Shown in pieces: positions 7,819-16,892 of a stretch of 64,000 nucleotides of DNA. Position numbers and translations under genes: made by a program. A model generated the notes under the pieces. It was not told the DNA's origin and made no database searches. It saw only the letters and a list, made by a program, of their open reading frames with translations. Within the stretch, counting starts at the first letter, position 1; the number at the start of each line of letters is the position of its first letter. Source of the stretch: Lewinellaceae bacterium (GTDB taxonomy: Bacteria; Bacteroidota; Bacteroidia; Chitinophagales; Saprospiraceae); NCBI GenBank assembly GCA_020636135.1, contig JACJYK010000001.1, forward strand, positions 2,404,501 to 2,468,500, in the 5' to 3' direction.

Positions 7819-10230
7819 TCAACGCTTTAGAAAACCAAAGTTGGTCAGAAACTCGACAAACCGGCCATCGGCTTTTACATCTGCAATGAATTGAGGATCC
7901 TTAATTAAATTCGGATAAGTCCAGGGATTTGCACAGATGGATTCAAACCGGGAATACGATAAGGAGGTGTTTTTGGCTACTATTTCATAATAATAATAAA
8001 CCTCGTCAGGGAGGATCAAATCGGCATCCTGTAAGATGACCGACCGTTCGACGGCAGCCGTCGGAAAAGTATTGTTCTCCAGTACCTCAACGACCGCTTG
8101 TTCCAGCAACTTTTTGGCATCCGTGGTATCTCCCATCAGATAATCCAGCTTCGGCAAGTAGGAATCGGGATTAAAGACACAGATAGAATTGCGATTTATT
8201 GGCCGTAGAACGATGTCTTTCACGTCGGTAAGAATTTTATAGGCCTCCTCATTTTCACCCTGATCCAACAACAACCTCGCCTCATTGAGATTGTCGTTGG
8301 CTACCATGGGACATACCCAATTGCCATGTTGCTGGGTATGCGTAGCATACCGGCCCTTCCAATTCTGGTGATAGGCGTCAAATTCATCATTGAACATGGC
8401 GACCACCATTTCCTTGTTCTGGATGGCGCGTTCGTCCCATGGATTCATAGCATTGGCTGTCTCGACGCTCTCTTTAAACTTAATGAATGAAGACATCTTG
8501 CCATCCTGCAGGAATTGATAATACTTGGATTCAACCAGATAGTGCTTTTCTTCCGGATAGATCTCGTACAGCCGCTCCAGCAAGGGAACCATTTTACCAT
8601 ATTCCCCCTTCATTTCGTAAGCCATGGTGAGGCCATAACTCATCAATCCCTGGTCCTGCGTCAACGCGAACGTCCGCTCCATCATGTCAATGCTCTTGTC
8701 CACCTCATTCAGGCTTATGTACACCCGGGACAGCAAACTCATCGAGATCACATCACTCGGGTTTTTTTCGATGGCTTTTTCAAATGCATTGAGCGCGGCA
8801 ATCCGGTCGTTTTTCACATAGTAGTAGTAGCCTCCTTCTTCACTGAGCACCGACCAGTCATCGGGTGAAAGTTCTTTGGCCTTAGCCAGGGCATCTTCGG
8901 CTGCGGCTGCTGCTTTTTCAGTTTCTTCCTGCTTGTCTTCCGACCGGCGCAACACATCGTACCGTTCACTGTGTGCCCACACCAGCATCGACCAGGCTTT
9001 GGTGAATTTTGGGTCCATCTTCACCGCATTGTCCAATAATTCCACAACTTCTTCCAATTCGTCATAGGTCTTCCGGGGTTTGTTCAGGATAAACCGGGCC
9101 TTCAGGTAATCGTCGTAGGCAGAGAGAACGGTGGTTGGCGGCTTTTCCAGGTCTTTGCGTTGATCTTTTGTGAGGCTGGCTTGCAGTTTCTGGGCAATCT
9201 CGGTAGCGATGGACGACTGCAGGTCAAATACATTGATCAGTTCTCCATCGTATTCGTGTGACCACACCGCCTCATTGCTCTGAACATCGACCAGTTGGGC
9301 GGTAATCCTCACCTGATCCTCCCATCTGCGTACGGAGCCCTGGAGGATGTAGGAGGCATTAAGTCGCTTCCCTACCTCTTTCAAATCTCCTTCGAAGTCT
9401 TTGTACTCCATGACGGAGGATTTCGAAATGATTCTGAAATTGGGTATACCTGCCAGTTTGATCATTACGTCTTCATGGACGCCTTCGGTAAAAAAGATAT
9501 CCGATGAATCCTGGCTTTGGTGGCTGAAAGGAAGAACGGCAATGGTATTTTCACGTTCTGAATGACTAAATAATGTACCGGATTTGAGCCAAAAAAATAC
9601 CAGAACGAGAATCAGGACTACGGAAAAGGAAATTGCAATAGGATTTTTCAGCAGGCCGGATTTGGGCTTTGCCTGGGCAAATTTTCCGCGGATGGTTTCT
9701 TTCCTGGGAACGTCAAAGCCCTCATTGGCAATGGCAAAAACCTCCAGCGGTTCGCTGACATTTTTAAAATCGAACGGTCCCAGACTCCTCAATTCAAATT
9801 CAGACTTATTCTTGATCTGGTCCCTGACGTTCTTTGAAATGAGCACTCCACCGGGAACACCCATCGACTCGATACGGGAAGCTATATTCACTCCGTCGCC
9901 AAATACGTTATTTTCAGTGAAAACGACTTCACCCAGGTGAATACCTATCCGCACCGGGATTTGTGCTTCTTTAAAGGTTGTTTGCAGTTGCATGCCACAA
10001 CGAACACCCTGGCTGGTGCTATCAAATGACAACAGGCAGGCATCTCCGAAATACTGCACGATCACGCCTTCAAAGGTGGGAACAGTACCTTGTAAAAGAG
10101 CTTTAAAGGCTTGTAAAAGCTGTAAAGCGCGAGGCTCGTCGTTTTGCATTAAGGCGGTGTACCCCACGATATCAGCAAACAGTATGGTACTAAGTTTTCT
10201 TGTTTCCTGCATTTCTTTAACACGATTCAC
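7819..10230 (-). CDS. Class III adenylate/guanylate cyclase with FlgO-like and TPR region
   Basis: An 803-residue membrane protein. The cyclase domain (about 10-175) keeps the two metal aspartates (Asp20 in FADIVGYT and Asp63 in YFGDA) and the transition-state Asn/Arg pair in GVNIASRIES. The motif before the second Asp is VQYFGDA, so the usual lysine position is Gln, a variant I associate with Bacteroidota cyclases. A single helix follows (about 200-218), then a FlgO/TolB-like alpha-beta domain (about 228-355: IAVLPF, FTEGVHEDVMIKL, YILQGSVRR), then TPR repeats to the end. Start ATG at 10230; an in-frame ATG at 10212 is also possible. It likely makes a cyclic nucleotide in response to a protein contact. 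Confidence 0.9.
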   Translation of the reverse strand: MNRVKEMQETRKLSTILFADIVGYTALMQNDEPRALQLLQAFKALLQGTVPTFEGVIVQYFGDACLLSFDSTSQGVRCGMQLQTTFKEAQIPVRIGIHLGEVVFTENNVFGDGVNIASRIESMGVPGGVLISKNVRDQIKNKSEFELRSLGPFDFKNVSEPLEVFAIANEGFDVPRKETIRGKFAQAKPKSGLLKNPIAISFSVVLILVLVFFWLKSGTLFSHSERENTIAVLPFSHQSQDSSDIFFTEGVHEDVMIKLAGIPNFRIISKSSVMEYKDFEGDLKEVGKRLNASYILQGSVRRWEDQVRITAQLVDVQSNEAVWSHEYDGELINVFDLQSSIATEIAQKLQASLTKDQRKDLEKPPTTVLSAYDDYLKARFILNKPRKTYDELEEVVELLDNAVKMDPKFTKAWSMLVWAHSERYDVLRRSEDKQEETEKAAAAAEDALAKAKELSPDDWSVLSEEGGYYYYVKNDRIAALNAFEKAIEKNPSDVISMSLLSRVYISLNEVDKSIDMMERTFALTQDQGLMSYGLTMAYEMKGEYGKMVPLLERLYEIYPEEKHYLVESKYYQFLQDGKMSSFIKFKESVETANAMNPWDERAIQNKEMVVAMFNDEFDAYHQNWKGRYATHTQQHGNWVCPMVANDNLNEARLLLDQGENEEAYKILTDVKDIVLRPINRNSICVFNPDSYLPKLDYLMGDTTDAKKLLEQAVVEVLENNTFPTAAVERSVILQDADLILPDEVYYYYEIVAKNTSLSYSRFESICANPWTYPNLIKDPQFIADVKADGRFVEFLTNFGFLKR

Positions 10231-10439
10231 TCCAACGGGGATCGCTAGCCAATTTCAATTCTCCCTGGCTGTGGTTCATAGCGACGACATGTACTCCGTA
10301 AAATGTTCCTCACCTCTAAAGGTACCTATTTGATCCTAATTCTCTGAGTGGGAGCCCGGGCATGTCACCGGTTAAGGATAGATTCGTCAATACCTCATCC
10401 GTTGGCGTACACCCTTAACAAATCATCCGTGCAACCTGA

Positions 10440-10852
10440 TTATTTAAGAAGGATGGCCGGCTTTTCAAGTGAAATCATGCCATAGAAATAGTCGTTTCGT
10501 TTGGCATCGAATGTTTGAGAAAAAGCCGCCATATCGTCCTCTCCATAACTCCGCTTGGTAAAAGCGAATATAGCCAGCGCTTTTTGACCTTCATTAAGTT
10601 CTACCTGGCGGTAATGGTAAAGATTAAACTCCACAACTTTTTCCTCTCCGGACTGGCTGAGGAAAAACTCGAGAATGACTTCTTTTCCGTCAGGGCTGTC
10701 CTTGGCCTGGTAGCTGCAATACGAATCCGATTGCTTGCGCTGCTCCAGCTCTTCAATTTTCTGGTCAGCTCCATCAATTTGGATTTATTTGGATTTATTG
10801 ATGGAATCAGGATTACGGTTAAAATAAAAATTGGAACTTGGTTTGGTTTCAT
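10440..10852 (-). pseudogene. Small exported protein broken by a 20-bp tandem insertion
   Basis: The first frame (from ATG 10852) encodes a signal peptide, MKPNQVPIFILTVILIPSI. A second frame continues as DGADQKIEELEQRK through VVEFNLYHYRQVELNEGQ and ends FYGMISLEKPAILLK. The two are separated by exactly two copies of the 10-mer ATAAATCCAA (10777-10800 area, minus strand). Deleting those 20 bases restores one continuous 130-residue frame reading LIPSIDGADQKIEELEQ. The second frame has no start codon near its beginning. I do not recognise the family. It is divergent from the aminotransferase at 10865. Confidence 0.6.
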
Positions 10853-10864
10853 AACACATCAGAA

Positions 10865-12163
10865 ATGGATAACAACTCGATATTACACGACCGCAGGAAA
10901 ATGACCGTACCCCATGGCGTCGGTGTTTTTAACCCGGCTACCGCGGTTTCGGCCCGAAATGCCATCGTAAGGGATGCCAACGGCAAGGAACTGATCGATT
11001 TTGCCGGCGGCATTGGCGTCCAGAATGCGGGACACTGTCCCCCGCCCGTGGTCGAGGCAATATGTAACCAGGCGCAAAAGTTGATCCATACTTGTTTCAA
11101 TGTAGCCACCTACGACATCTATATGGAGCTGGCGGAGGAACTTATTACCTTATTTCCCCATGGAGAACACACCAAAGTGATGCTCACCACGACCGGGGCG
11201 GAGTCGGTGGAGAATGCCGTAAAAATTGCCCGTCAGTATACTGGCCGCAGTGCAGTGATAGCCTTTACCGATGGCTTCCATGGACGCAGCATGATGGCGA
11301 TGACCCTGACCTCCAAGGTCTCCTACAAATTGGGCTGTGGACCCTTTGCTCCGGAGGTGTACCACCTGCCTTACCCTAATTATCACCGGTACCACGATGG
11401 TTTGGACCGGGACCAATTTGTTCAAAGGGAAACAGGACGCTTGCGGGAAAGCCTGATTAACCGGGTTGATCCCAACAATGTGGCAGCCGTGATCATTGAA
11501 CTGGTTCAGGGCGAAGGCGGATTTGTGGTGGCGCCGGTTAAATACATCCAGGAATTACGGAGCATTTGCGACGAATTCGGCATCGTGCTCATCATTGACG
11601 AAGTTCAAACCGGTTTCGGCCGTACCAGTAAATGGGGGGCTTACCAGCACTATGGAATCACCCCTGATCTTTCGGTCTGGGCCAAGTCACTGGGTGCCGG
11701 CATGCCGATCGGATGCGTAGTGGGGCGCGCTGAGATCATGGATAGTGCGCTGCCCGGAACGATTGGAGGAACCTATCCCGGCAACCCGGTCTGTTCCGCG
11801 GCTGCGCTGGCCAACATCCGCTACATGAAGGAAATCGATATCAATGCCCAGGCCGATCGCGTCGGAGCCATCGTCAGGGAGCGCTTTGAAGACATGCAGA
11901 CCAGAATCGGGGCCATCGGTGATGTGCGCGGGCTGGGTGCCATGCTGGCCTTTTCACTCGTAAAAAACAAAGAGCGGGTACCCGATGCCGCGCTGACAAA
12001 AAAATTGGTTCTCGCCTGTCTGGACCGGGGCCTGATCCTGATCAGTGCCGGTGTTTTTGGTAACGTCATCCGCATCTTGAGTCCACTGACCATTTCTGAC
12101 GAGCTTCTCATCCAGGGGTTGGACATCATTGAAGAAGAGCTGGAACGATTGACCGATCCATGA
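10865..12163 (+). CDS. gabT: 4-aminobutyrate-type aminotransferase (class III, PLP)
   Basis: A 432-residue fold-type I aminotransferase transferring an omega-amino group to 2-oxoglutarate. Visible are TTTGAESVENAVKIAR (cofactor phosphate loop), FHGRSMM, IIDEVQTGFGRTSKWG (Asp contacting the pyridine nitrogen) and Schiff-base Lys274 in WAKSLGAGMP. Length and order match GabT. Start ATG at 10865 (MDNNSILHDRRKM); a TTG upstream would overlap the divergent gene. It sits beside a sodium symporter and a second class III aminotransferase, suggesting uptake and deamination of a small omega-amino acid such as GABA, beta-alanine or 5-aminovalerate; substrate is inference. Confidence 0.9.
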   Translation: MDNNSILHDRRKMTVPHGVGVFNPATAVSARNAIVRDANGKELIDFAGGIGVQNAGHCPPPVVEAICNQAQKLIHTCFNVATYDIYMELAEELITLFPHGEHTKVMLTTTGAESVENAVKIARQYTGRSAVIAFTDGFHGRSMMAMTLTSKVSYKLGCGPFAPEVYHLPYPNYHRYHDGLDRDQFVQRETGRLRESLINRVDPNNVAAVIIELVQGEGGFVVAPVKYIQELRSICDEFGIVLIIDEVQTGFGRTSKWGAYQHYGITPDLSVWAKSLGAGMPIGCVVGRAEIMDSALPGTIGGTYPGNPVCSAAALANIRYMKEIDINAQADRVGAIVRERFEDMQTRIGAIGDVRGLGAMLAFSLVKNKERVPDAALTKKLVLACLDRGLILISAGVFGNVIRILSPLTISDELLIQGLDIIEEELERLTDP

Positions 12164-12204
12164 TTCCTCGACAGGGAATTTTATCCTGATTTTCTATGTA
12201 AAGT

Positions 12205-13656
12205 TCACTGGGTGCTTGCTTTCCGAATTTGGAATCGTTTGTCCATAAATGCGGCGACCTGAAAAACCAGTAAGGAAGCGGCAATACCGAACACAATGGG
12301 ATCCAAACCCAATGGAAGGTTGATGCCGGTAAGGATTAACGCCAACGTGGTGACACCCCCGGCAATCATCGATAAGATGGCCGCCAGTGCCGAATGCTTT
12401 TGATTGATCAGCAGCATCAACACCGGTACAAAGATCCCGGAAACCATAAACGCGTAGGAATAAAGCATGATTTCCAACACCTGCTGCATCTGCAACGCAA
12501 TCAGAATCGCCAGGACCCCGATGATGAGGGTAAACAACTGAGAAGCCCGGATGCTGTCACCGAGCTTATGGTGGAAGGGACGAATAATGTCCGTCATCAG
12601 GTTTCCGGAAGCAGCCATCAGGCAACTGTCGGCTGTGGACATAATGGCCGAAAAATAGGCCGACATCACCAGACCCATCAACCCTACCGGTAAAATATGC
12701 CTCAGAAATACCGGCAGGGCAATCTCACTGTCAATGTCCGCGACCGAATGGTAGCCCATCCCGGCCAGGAGCCCCTGCTCCAAAGCGATGCGACCGAACA
12801 ATCCCAGCAGGGTGCCCAGGAAGGCCATCACCGGCCACTCAAACAACCCTGCGATCAGCCAGGCCTTTTTGGCGGTCCGTTCATCCCGGCAAGCATAGAT
12901 ACGTTGATACAGCGTCATACCAATGAACCAGATGGGCACGATGGTGACCATCCAGTTGATAACCTGCACCAGGGAAATATTGGTCAGGCTGAAAAAGTGC
13001 GGGGGTAAATAGTTGGCTATGCCTGCCCATCCTCCCAGGTGAAGGTAACCGAAAGGTATCCCAATGAAGATCAATCCGGACATCAGGATGATCCATTGGA
13101 CGGTGTCGGTATAAACCACCGCCTTGAGCCCTCCGGCGACGGTGTACACAATCGCGATGATCCCAATGATAAGGACCGCTTCGGTTACAGTGATGGTCTG
13201 AAAGGTTGCCGAAGCCAGTTTCGCGCCGGCCAGGACCTGCGAACTGGTGAAGCCTATATACCCGATAAATGAAATGACCCCGGCGATGAAGGCCGGCCGC
13301 TTGTCGTAATAATGTTCCAGGACCTGGGGGAAACTCAGGAAATTATGATTCCTGCCGTGATGATACACTTTGGGAATCAGGAAAACAACACTCAGCCAGG
13401 CTCCGATGATGCCGGTAAAAAGCATCCAGCTCCCGGATATTCCCATGATAAAACCCAGCCCACCCAATCCGATTGAAAAACCTCCTCCCACATCGGTAGC
13501 TACCACCGATAAGCCGATATGACCTGCAGACATTTCCCGTTTACCAACGTAGTAGTCTTCCTTCGATTCATTCTTGTGGTAAAAGAAAAATCCGATTCCC
13601 AGCATGGAAAACAAGTACACGATGAAGATGGCTAGATCTATCCAATGAATTTCCAT
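12205..13656 (-). CDS. Sodium:solute symporter (SSS/SLC5 family)
   Basis: A 483-residue transporter with about 13 hydrophobic helices and a LeuT-like SSS layout. Characteristic pieces are YYVGKREMSAGHIGLSVVAT near residue 35, GGLKAVVYTDTVQW near 175, and the sodium-site helix SAYFSAIMSTADSC near 340. It should couple sodium entry to uptake of a small organic solute. It is convergent with the GABA-type aminotransferase (41 bp apart) and divergent from the second aminotransferase, so the three probably act together on one amino compound. The substrate cannot be read from the sequence. Confidence 0.9.
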   Translation of the reverse strand: MEIHWIDLAIFIVYLFSMLGIGFFFYHKNESKEDYYVGKREMSAGHIGLSVVATDVGGGFSIGLGGLGFIMGISGSWMLFTGIIGAWLSVVFLIPKVYHHGRNHNFLSFPQVLEHYYDKRPAFIAGVISFIGYIGFTSSQVLAGAKLASATFQTITVTEAVLIIGIIAIVYTVAGGLKAVVYTDTVQWIILMSGLIFIGIPFGYLHLGGWAGIANYLPPHFFSLTNISLVQVINWMVTIVPIWFIGMTLYQRIYACRDERTAKKAWLIAGLFEWPVMAFLGTLLGLFGRIALEQGLLAGMGYHSVADIDSEIALPVFLRHILPVGLMGLVMSAYFSAIMSTADSCLMAASGNLMTDIIRPFHHKLGDSIRASQLFTLIIGVLAILIALQMQQVLEIMLYSYAFMVSGIFVPVLMLLINQKHSALAAILSMIAGGVTTLALILTGINLPLGLDPIVFGIAASLLVFQVAAFMDKRFQIRKASTQ

Positions 13657-13816
13657 ACGTCATATGCGGCTGGTTGCAAAACTGGTGATATTTTAAATGT
13701 AGGGTTTTAATTTCTAATCACCGGCGTGGCAGGAAATGGAGTTCGATAATATCGGGATCCGTTGTTGGAGGAAATCAGAATTAACCCTAATATTATGCAA
13801 CCGGGTAATTGCCTTG

Positions 13817-15109
13817 ATGAGTAACCACAACATCCAGCCTCTGCTTAACAAAAACTACCTGAAGGCCACAACGGCCAGAGGCATTTTTATTATTGATGAA
13901 CATGGTAAAAGTTATTTGGATGGCTCTTCCGGAGCCATCGCCTGCTCGCTGGGACACTCCCACCCTGCCCTGCTGGAGCACATGCAAAAACAACTTGGCA
14001 AAATTCAATTTGTCTACCGGTCGCAATTCGGGTCGGAAGAAGCAGAACAACTGGCCACCAAGTTAGCGGCCATTTCTCCCGGTAATAAATACCACCACAG
14101 CTTTTTTGTGAACAGCGGCTCGGAGGCTACCGAAACCGCCCTGAAAATTGCCATCCAATACTGGAGGGAAAAAGGTAAGCCGTCCAAAATTCATTTTATC
14201 TCCCGGCAAAAGAGTTACCACGGCATCACCATGGGATCTCTCGCCGTCTCCGGGCACCCGATCCGGCGTCAGCAATTCGAACAAGTTCTGTGGCACCGGC
14301 CTGAACACCTCAAAAGAGACCTGGAAAAAGACTCGCTTGCGGAACACCTGACCGAATTGGAGACGGTCATCCGGCAAACCGGTGCTGAAAACATTGCCGG
14401 CCTGATCCTGGAGCCCGTTATCGGCGCCGCCGGTACCGCGCTGGTTCCGCCGGCAGGCTATTACCAGGCCGTCAAACAATTATGCCACCAGCATGAGATC
14501 CTCTTCATGGCGGATGAAGTGATGACGGGCCTGGGGCGGACCGGAAGTTATTTTGGGCTGGATCATTGGGACACCTTTGCTGATATCGTGGCGATTGGCA
14601 AGAGCCTGGGCGCCGGCTATGCACCCATTGCGGCCACGTTAATGACCGAAGAAATCCTGGATCCCATCCGCGCAGGAAGCGGACTGATCATGAGCGGCCA
14701 TACGTACAGTGGCCATCCCCTTTCCTGCGCCACCGCCCTGCAGGTCCTGACCATCATCGAACAGGATGACCTGATCAGCCATGTCCGGCAGATCAGCGCG
14801 TTGTTAAGGCAAGGTCTCCAGGGCATCGGTAATACATTCGACTTTGTGCATACAATCCGGGGCAAGGGGCTGTTGCTGGGTATGGAACTTGACCCGGTCA
14901 TCAAAGGATTGCAGGGCAGGATCATCGACCGGTGTTTTGAGAATGGCCTGTTGGTGTACCCGTCGGTCGGAGGCCAGGAAGGAAAAGATGAAAACGGATT
15001 ACTGATTGCCCCACCTTATGTCACCTCATCCTCCGGATTCTTTTCGTCAATGGCATTTTGCACATCCTTCAGGCTGACCTTTTCTCCAAATACCGCTGAA
15101 GGCGCCTAG
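13817..15109 (+). CDS. Class III aminotransferase with abnormal C-terminus
   Basis: A PLP aminotransferase of about 430 residues with NSGSEATETALKIA, YHGITMG, ADEVMTGLGRTG and Schiff-base Lys262 in AIGKSLGAGY. ATG 13817 (MSNHNIQPLL) fits homolog N-termini; an upstream ATG at 13736 adds 27 atypical residues. Up to GLLIAPPYVTSS the sequence is normal; the last about 28 residues (SGFFSSMAFC onward) do not look like the usual C-terminal helix. The opposite strand over the same bases reads like protein (EKVSLKDVQNAIDEKNPEDE). The tail therefore probably replaces the native end at a rearrangement junction. Activity may be retained, since all catalytic residues precede it. Confidence 0.8.
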   Translation: MSNHNIQPLLNKNYLKATTARGIFIIDEHGKSYLDGSSGAIACSLGHSHPALLEHMQKQLGKIQFVYRSQFGSEEAEQLATKLAAISPGNKYHHSFFVNSGSEATETALKIAIQYWREKGKPSKIHFISRQKSYHGITMGSLAVSGHPIRRQQFEQVLWHRPEHLKRDLEKDSLAEHLTELETVIRQTGAENIAGLILEPVIGAAGTALVPPAGYYQAVKQLCHQHEILFMADEVMTGLGRTGSYFGLDHWDTFADIVAIGKSLGAGYAPIAATLMTEEILDPIRAGSGLIMSGHTYSGHPLSCATALQVLTIIEQDDLISHVRQISALLRQGLQGIGNTFDFVHTIRGKGLLLGMELDPVIKGLQGRIIDRCFENGLLVYPSVGGQEGKDENGLLIAPPYVTSSSGFFSSMAFCTSFRLTFSPNTAEGA

Positions 15110-15111
15110 TA

Positions 15112-15501
15112 CTGAAGTTAACTTTTGGAATTGTCCCCATTGCTGCGGGGGCGGACAAGTTCCTGAACCTGCTGACCCAATGGGATGAATACCTCTCGCC
15201 GGGATTGGCAGGGCTGCTGCCCATTAGCGCTTCCACTTTTATGATGGTGGTGGGCGTGGTTGAAATTGTTGCAGGCATCCTGGTTTTTACAAAAACCCGG
15301 CTCGGGGCATACATTGTGTCCGCATGGTTGGTACTGATTGCTTTGAGCCTGCTGTTTACCTGGCATCATGTGGATGTTGCGGTAAGGGACTTGGTGATGG
15401 CTGTCGCAGCCTTTACGCTGGCAAAACTGACAGAGATTAGTGTTTCACAACCAACAAACCGGAGATATGGGAAACTGGAAGTACAAAGTCAAAATCCTTA
15501 A
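15112..15501 (+). CDS. DoxX-like membrane protein, 5'-truncated
   Basis: The frame reads LKLTFGIVPIAAGADKF, LNLLTQWDEYL, then three helices to TLAKLTEISV. This matches small DoxX-like four-helix proteins, which normally begin only a few residues before KLTFG. No ATG, GTG or TTG exists between the preceding in-frame stop (15096) and a TTG at 15205 inside the coding region, so the start codon seems to have been lost at the junction with the aminotransferase. Translation from 15205 would give 98 residues lacking the first helix. The 3' end overlaps the flavin reductase gene by 35 nt. GC content falls noticeably from here on. Confidence 0.55.
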   Translation: MKLTFGIVPIAAGADKFLNLLTQWDEYLSPGLAGLLPISASTFMMVVGVVEIVAGILVFTKTRLGAYIVSAWLVLIALSLLFTWHHVDVAVRDLVMAVAAFTLAKLTEISVSQPTNRRYGKLEVQSQNP

Positions 15502-16141
15502 AAAAGAATGGCTGACACACGATGTGATGCGGCTCGAACTGGAAAGGCCCAAGAATTTTGAATTCACTGCCGGACAAGCAATTGAATTAACAATTGATGA
15601 GAAAAAGTACAGAGACGATGCCGCTCCATTTACGCTGACCGGACACAGTTCAGAATCTTTCCTGGAACTAATCCTAAAGGTATATCCCGAACACAACGGG
15701 ATAACCCTGGGATTATCAATGCTGAATAGAGGGGATACACTTTTGATTGGGGATGCGTGGGATTCCTTCCAATTCAAAGAACCTGGGATTTTTATTGCCG
15801 GTGGAACAGGCGTCACGCCTTTTGTCGCCATTTTGAGGGATTTGGAATCCAACGGAGGTATCAATAACCAGATTTTGTTGTTTGCCAATAAAACAGAAAA
15901 GGATGTTTTCCTTTCAGAGGAATTCCGTGAAATGGAAGGATTAAAGTTCGTAAGTATCCTGAGTCAAGAAAATGTAGTTAGTCACTGTTTTGGGAGAATC
16001 GGGAAAGCATTTCTCGAAAAGCAGATTTCTGACTACAACCAAATGTTCTACCTCTGCGGCCCCGGCAGTTTTTCAGTGGACATCAAAAAGTATCTTACGG
16101 ATATGGGTGTTGAAGAAGGCAATATCATCAGCGAATATTGA
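15467..16141 (+). CDS. Flavodoxin/ferredoxin-NAD(P) reductase-like flavoprotein
   Basis: A 224-residue FAD/NAD(P) reductase of the FNR fold. The FAD half (1-100) has the barrel with DAAPFTLTG; the NAD half has the glycine loop GGTGVTPFVAIL near 105 and the terminal FYLCGPGSFSVDIKKYL...ISEY motif. It lacks a 2Fe-2S domain. The start at 15467 has GGAGA directly upstream. It is the first complete gene of the AT-rich block that contains a globin, RIC and a cbb3-like oxidase, so a role in electron supply for NO or oxygen detoxification is a reasonable inference. Confidence 0.85.
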   Translation: MGNWKYKVKILKKEWLTHDVMRLELERPKNFEFTAGQAIELTIDEKKYRDDAAPFTLTGHSSESFLELILKVYPEHNGITLGLSMLNRGDTLLIGDAWDSFQFKEPGIFIAGGTGVTPFVAILRDLESNGGINNQILLFANKTEKDVFLSEEFREMEGLKFVSILSQENVVSHCFGRIGKAFLEKQISDYNQMFYLCGPGSFSVDIKKYLTDMGVEEGNIISEY

Positions 16142-16231
16142 AAAGGTTAAGAAAGCGTTAAAACATTTTTTAGTTAGGATTCCTTACTATATTTACGCTG
16201 CGATTTTGCAATCATTCAAAACTCTTCCAAA

Positions 16232-16465
16232 ATGAGTAAATCTGTATTTTATCATGCTGGCTGTCCAGTTTGCGTCAGTGCGGAGCATGACATCGTTAAC
16301 CTGGTAGGAAATGAAAATGTAGAAGTAGTTCACCTCGGGGAAAAAAAATCCAAAATTGAAGAAGCAGAAAATGCGGGCGTCAAATCTGTCCCCGCTTTAG
16401 TTACCCCCAACGGAAATGTATTGCACATCAATTTCGGGGCTTCGATGGAGGATGTAAAAAGCTAA
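16232..16465 (+). CDS. Small thioredoxin/glutaredoxin-like protein
   Basis: A 77-residue protein with the redox motif CPVC at residues about 11-14 after FYHAG, and the cis-proline segment VKSVPALVTP near 49-58, both hallmarks of the thioredoxin fold. It lacks the extra helices of full thioredoxin and resembles the small arsenic/glutaredoxin-like subgroup. It is followed by its own hairpin terminator (16476-16515), so it is probably a single-gene transcript within the stress cluster. Confidence 0.8.
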   Translation: MSKSVFYHAGCPVCVSAEHDIVNLVGNENVEVVHLGEKKSKIEEAENAGVKSVPALVTPNGNVLHINFGASMEDVKS

Positions 16466-16475
16466 TTTTCCTGTA

Positions 16476-16515
16476 AGCAGCCAAGCGTATGTTAATTCAT
16501 GCCCGGCTGCTTTTT
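16476..16515 (+). terminator. Rho-independent terminator after the thioredoxin-like gene
   Basis: AGCAGCC (16476-16482) pairs with GGCTGCT (16505-16511) across a 22-nt loop, followed by TTTTCTCTT on the plus strand. It lies just past the stop of the 16232 gene. Confidence 0.6.
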
Positions 16516-16542
16516 CTCTTACCAACAAAACAATTTGATTTA

Positions 16543-16812
16543 ATGGGAAAAAAGATAAATGTTTGGGATACCTACGTGACCAAAAAAGAAGGCAACATCA
16601 TGCACTTCGACATTCTTGTTCCGGCAGAAATTACGGACACGACCACTATTTACAACTATGGTAAAGAATATCTAAAAACAAAAAGACAGGAAGGGCAGCC
16701 CCTGAATTCCGAACAATGCAGACTGTGCCATGTCGAAGCACTCCGCCTGGAGTGGGAAGCCGAAATTGCGGATAAAGGATATTTCATTGTAGAAATGGAA
16801 GGCTGTAACTAA
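16543..16812 (+). CDS. DUF2024 family protein
   Basis: An 89-residue soluble protein reading MGKKINVWDTYVTKKEG, then MHFDILVPAEI, then a CRLCHVEAL motif near residue 67, and ending GYFIVEMEGCN. This matches the DUF2024 family in length and motif order. The paired cysteines plus histidine suggest a metal or redox site, but no activity is known to me. ATG 16543 is preferred over an upstream start that overlaps the terminator hairpin of the previous gene. Confidence 0.75.
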   Translation: MGKKINVWDTYVTKKEGNIMHFDILVPAEITDTTTIYNYGKEYLKTKRQEGQPLNSEQCRLCHVEALRLEWEAEIADKGYFIVEMEGCN

Positions 16813-16892
16813 AACGATTCGTTCTTTTATTAGGATTACTAACTTTACAAGTGATTATCTTACACTTGTACCAAACAATCTTCTAACATTTT

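Noticed and set aside
10781..10800. The 10-bp tandem repeat as a phase-variation switch.
   Set aside because: Only the zero-copy state gives an intact frame; three copies restore phase but bring in a stop codon.
12394..13272. Several open frames on the plus strand opposite the symporter.
   Set aside because: They are rich in His, Gln and Arg, as expected for antisense of hydrophobic codons, and have no start signals.
15080..15130. A direct repeat of the tRNA-Pro 3' end at the left edge of the AT-rich block, as expected for tRNA-targeted integration.
   Set aside because: No stretch resembling GGTGGCAGGATTCGAACC was found there.
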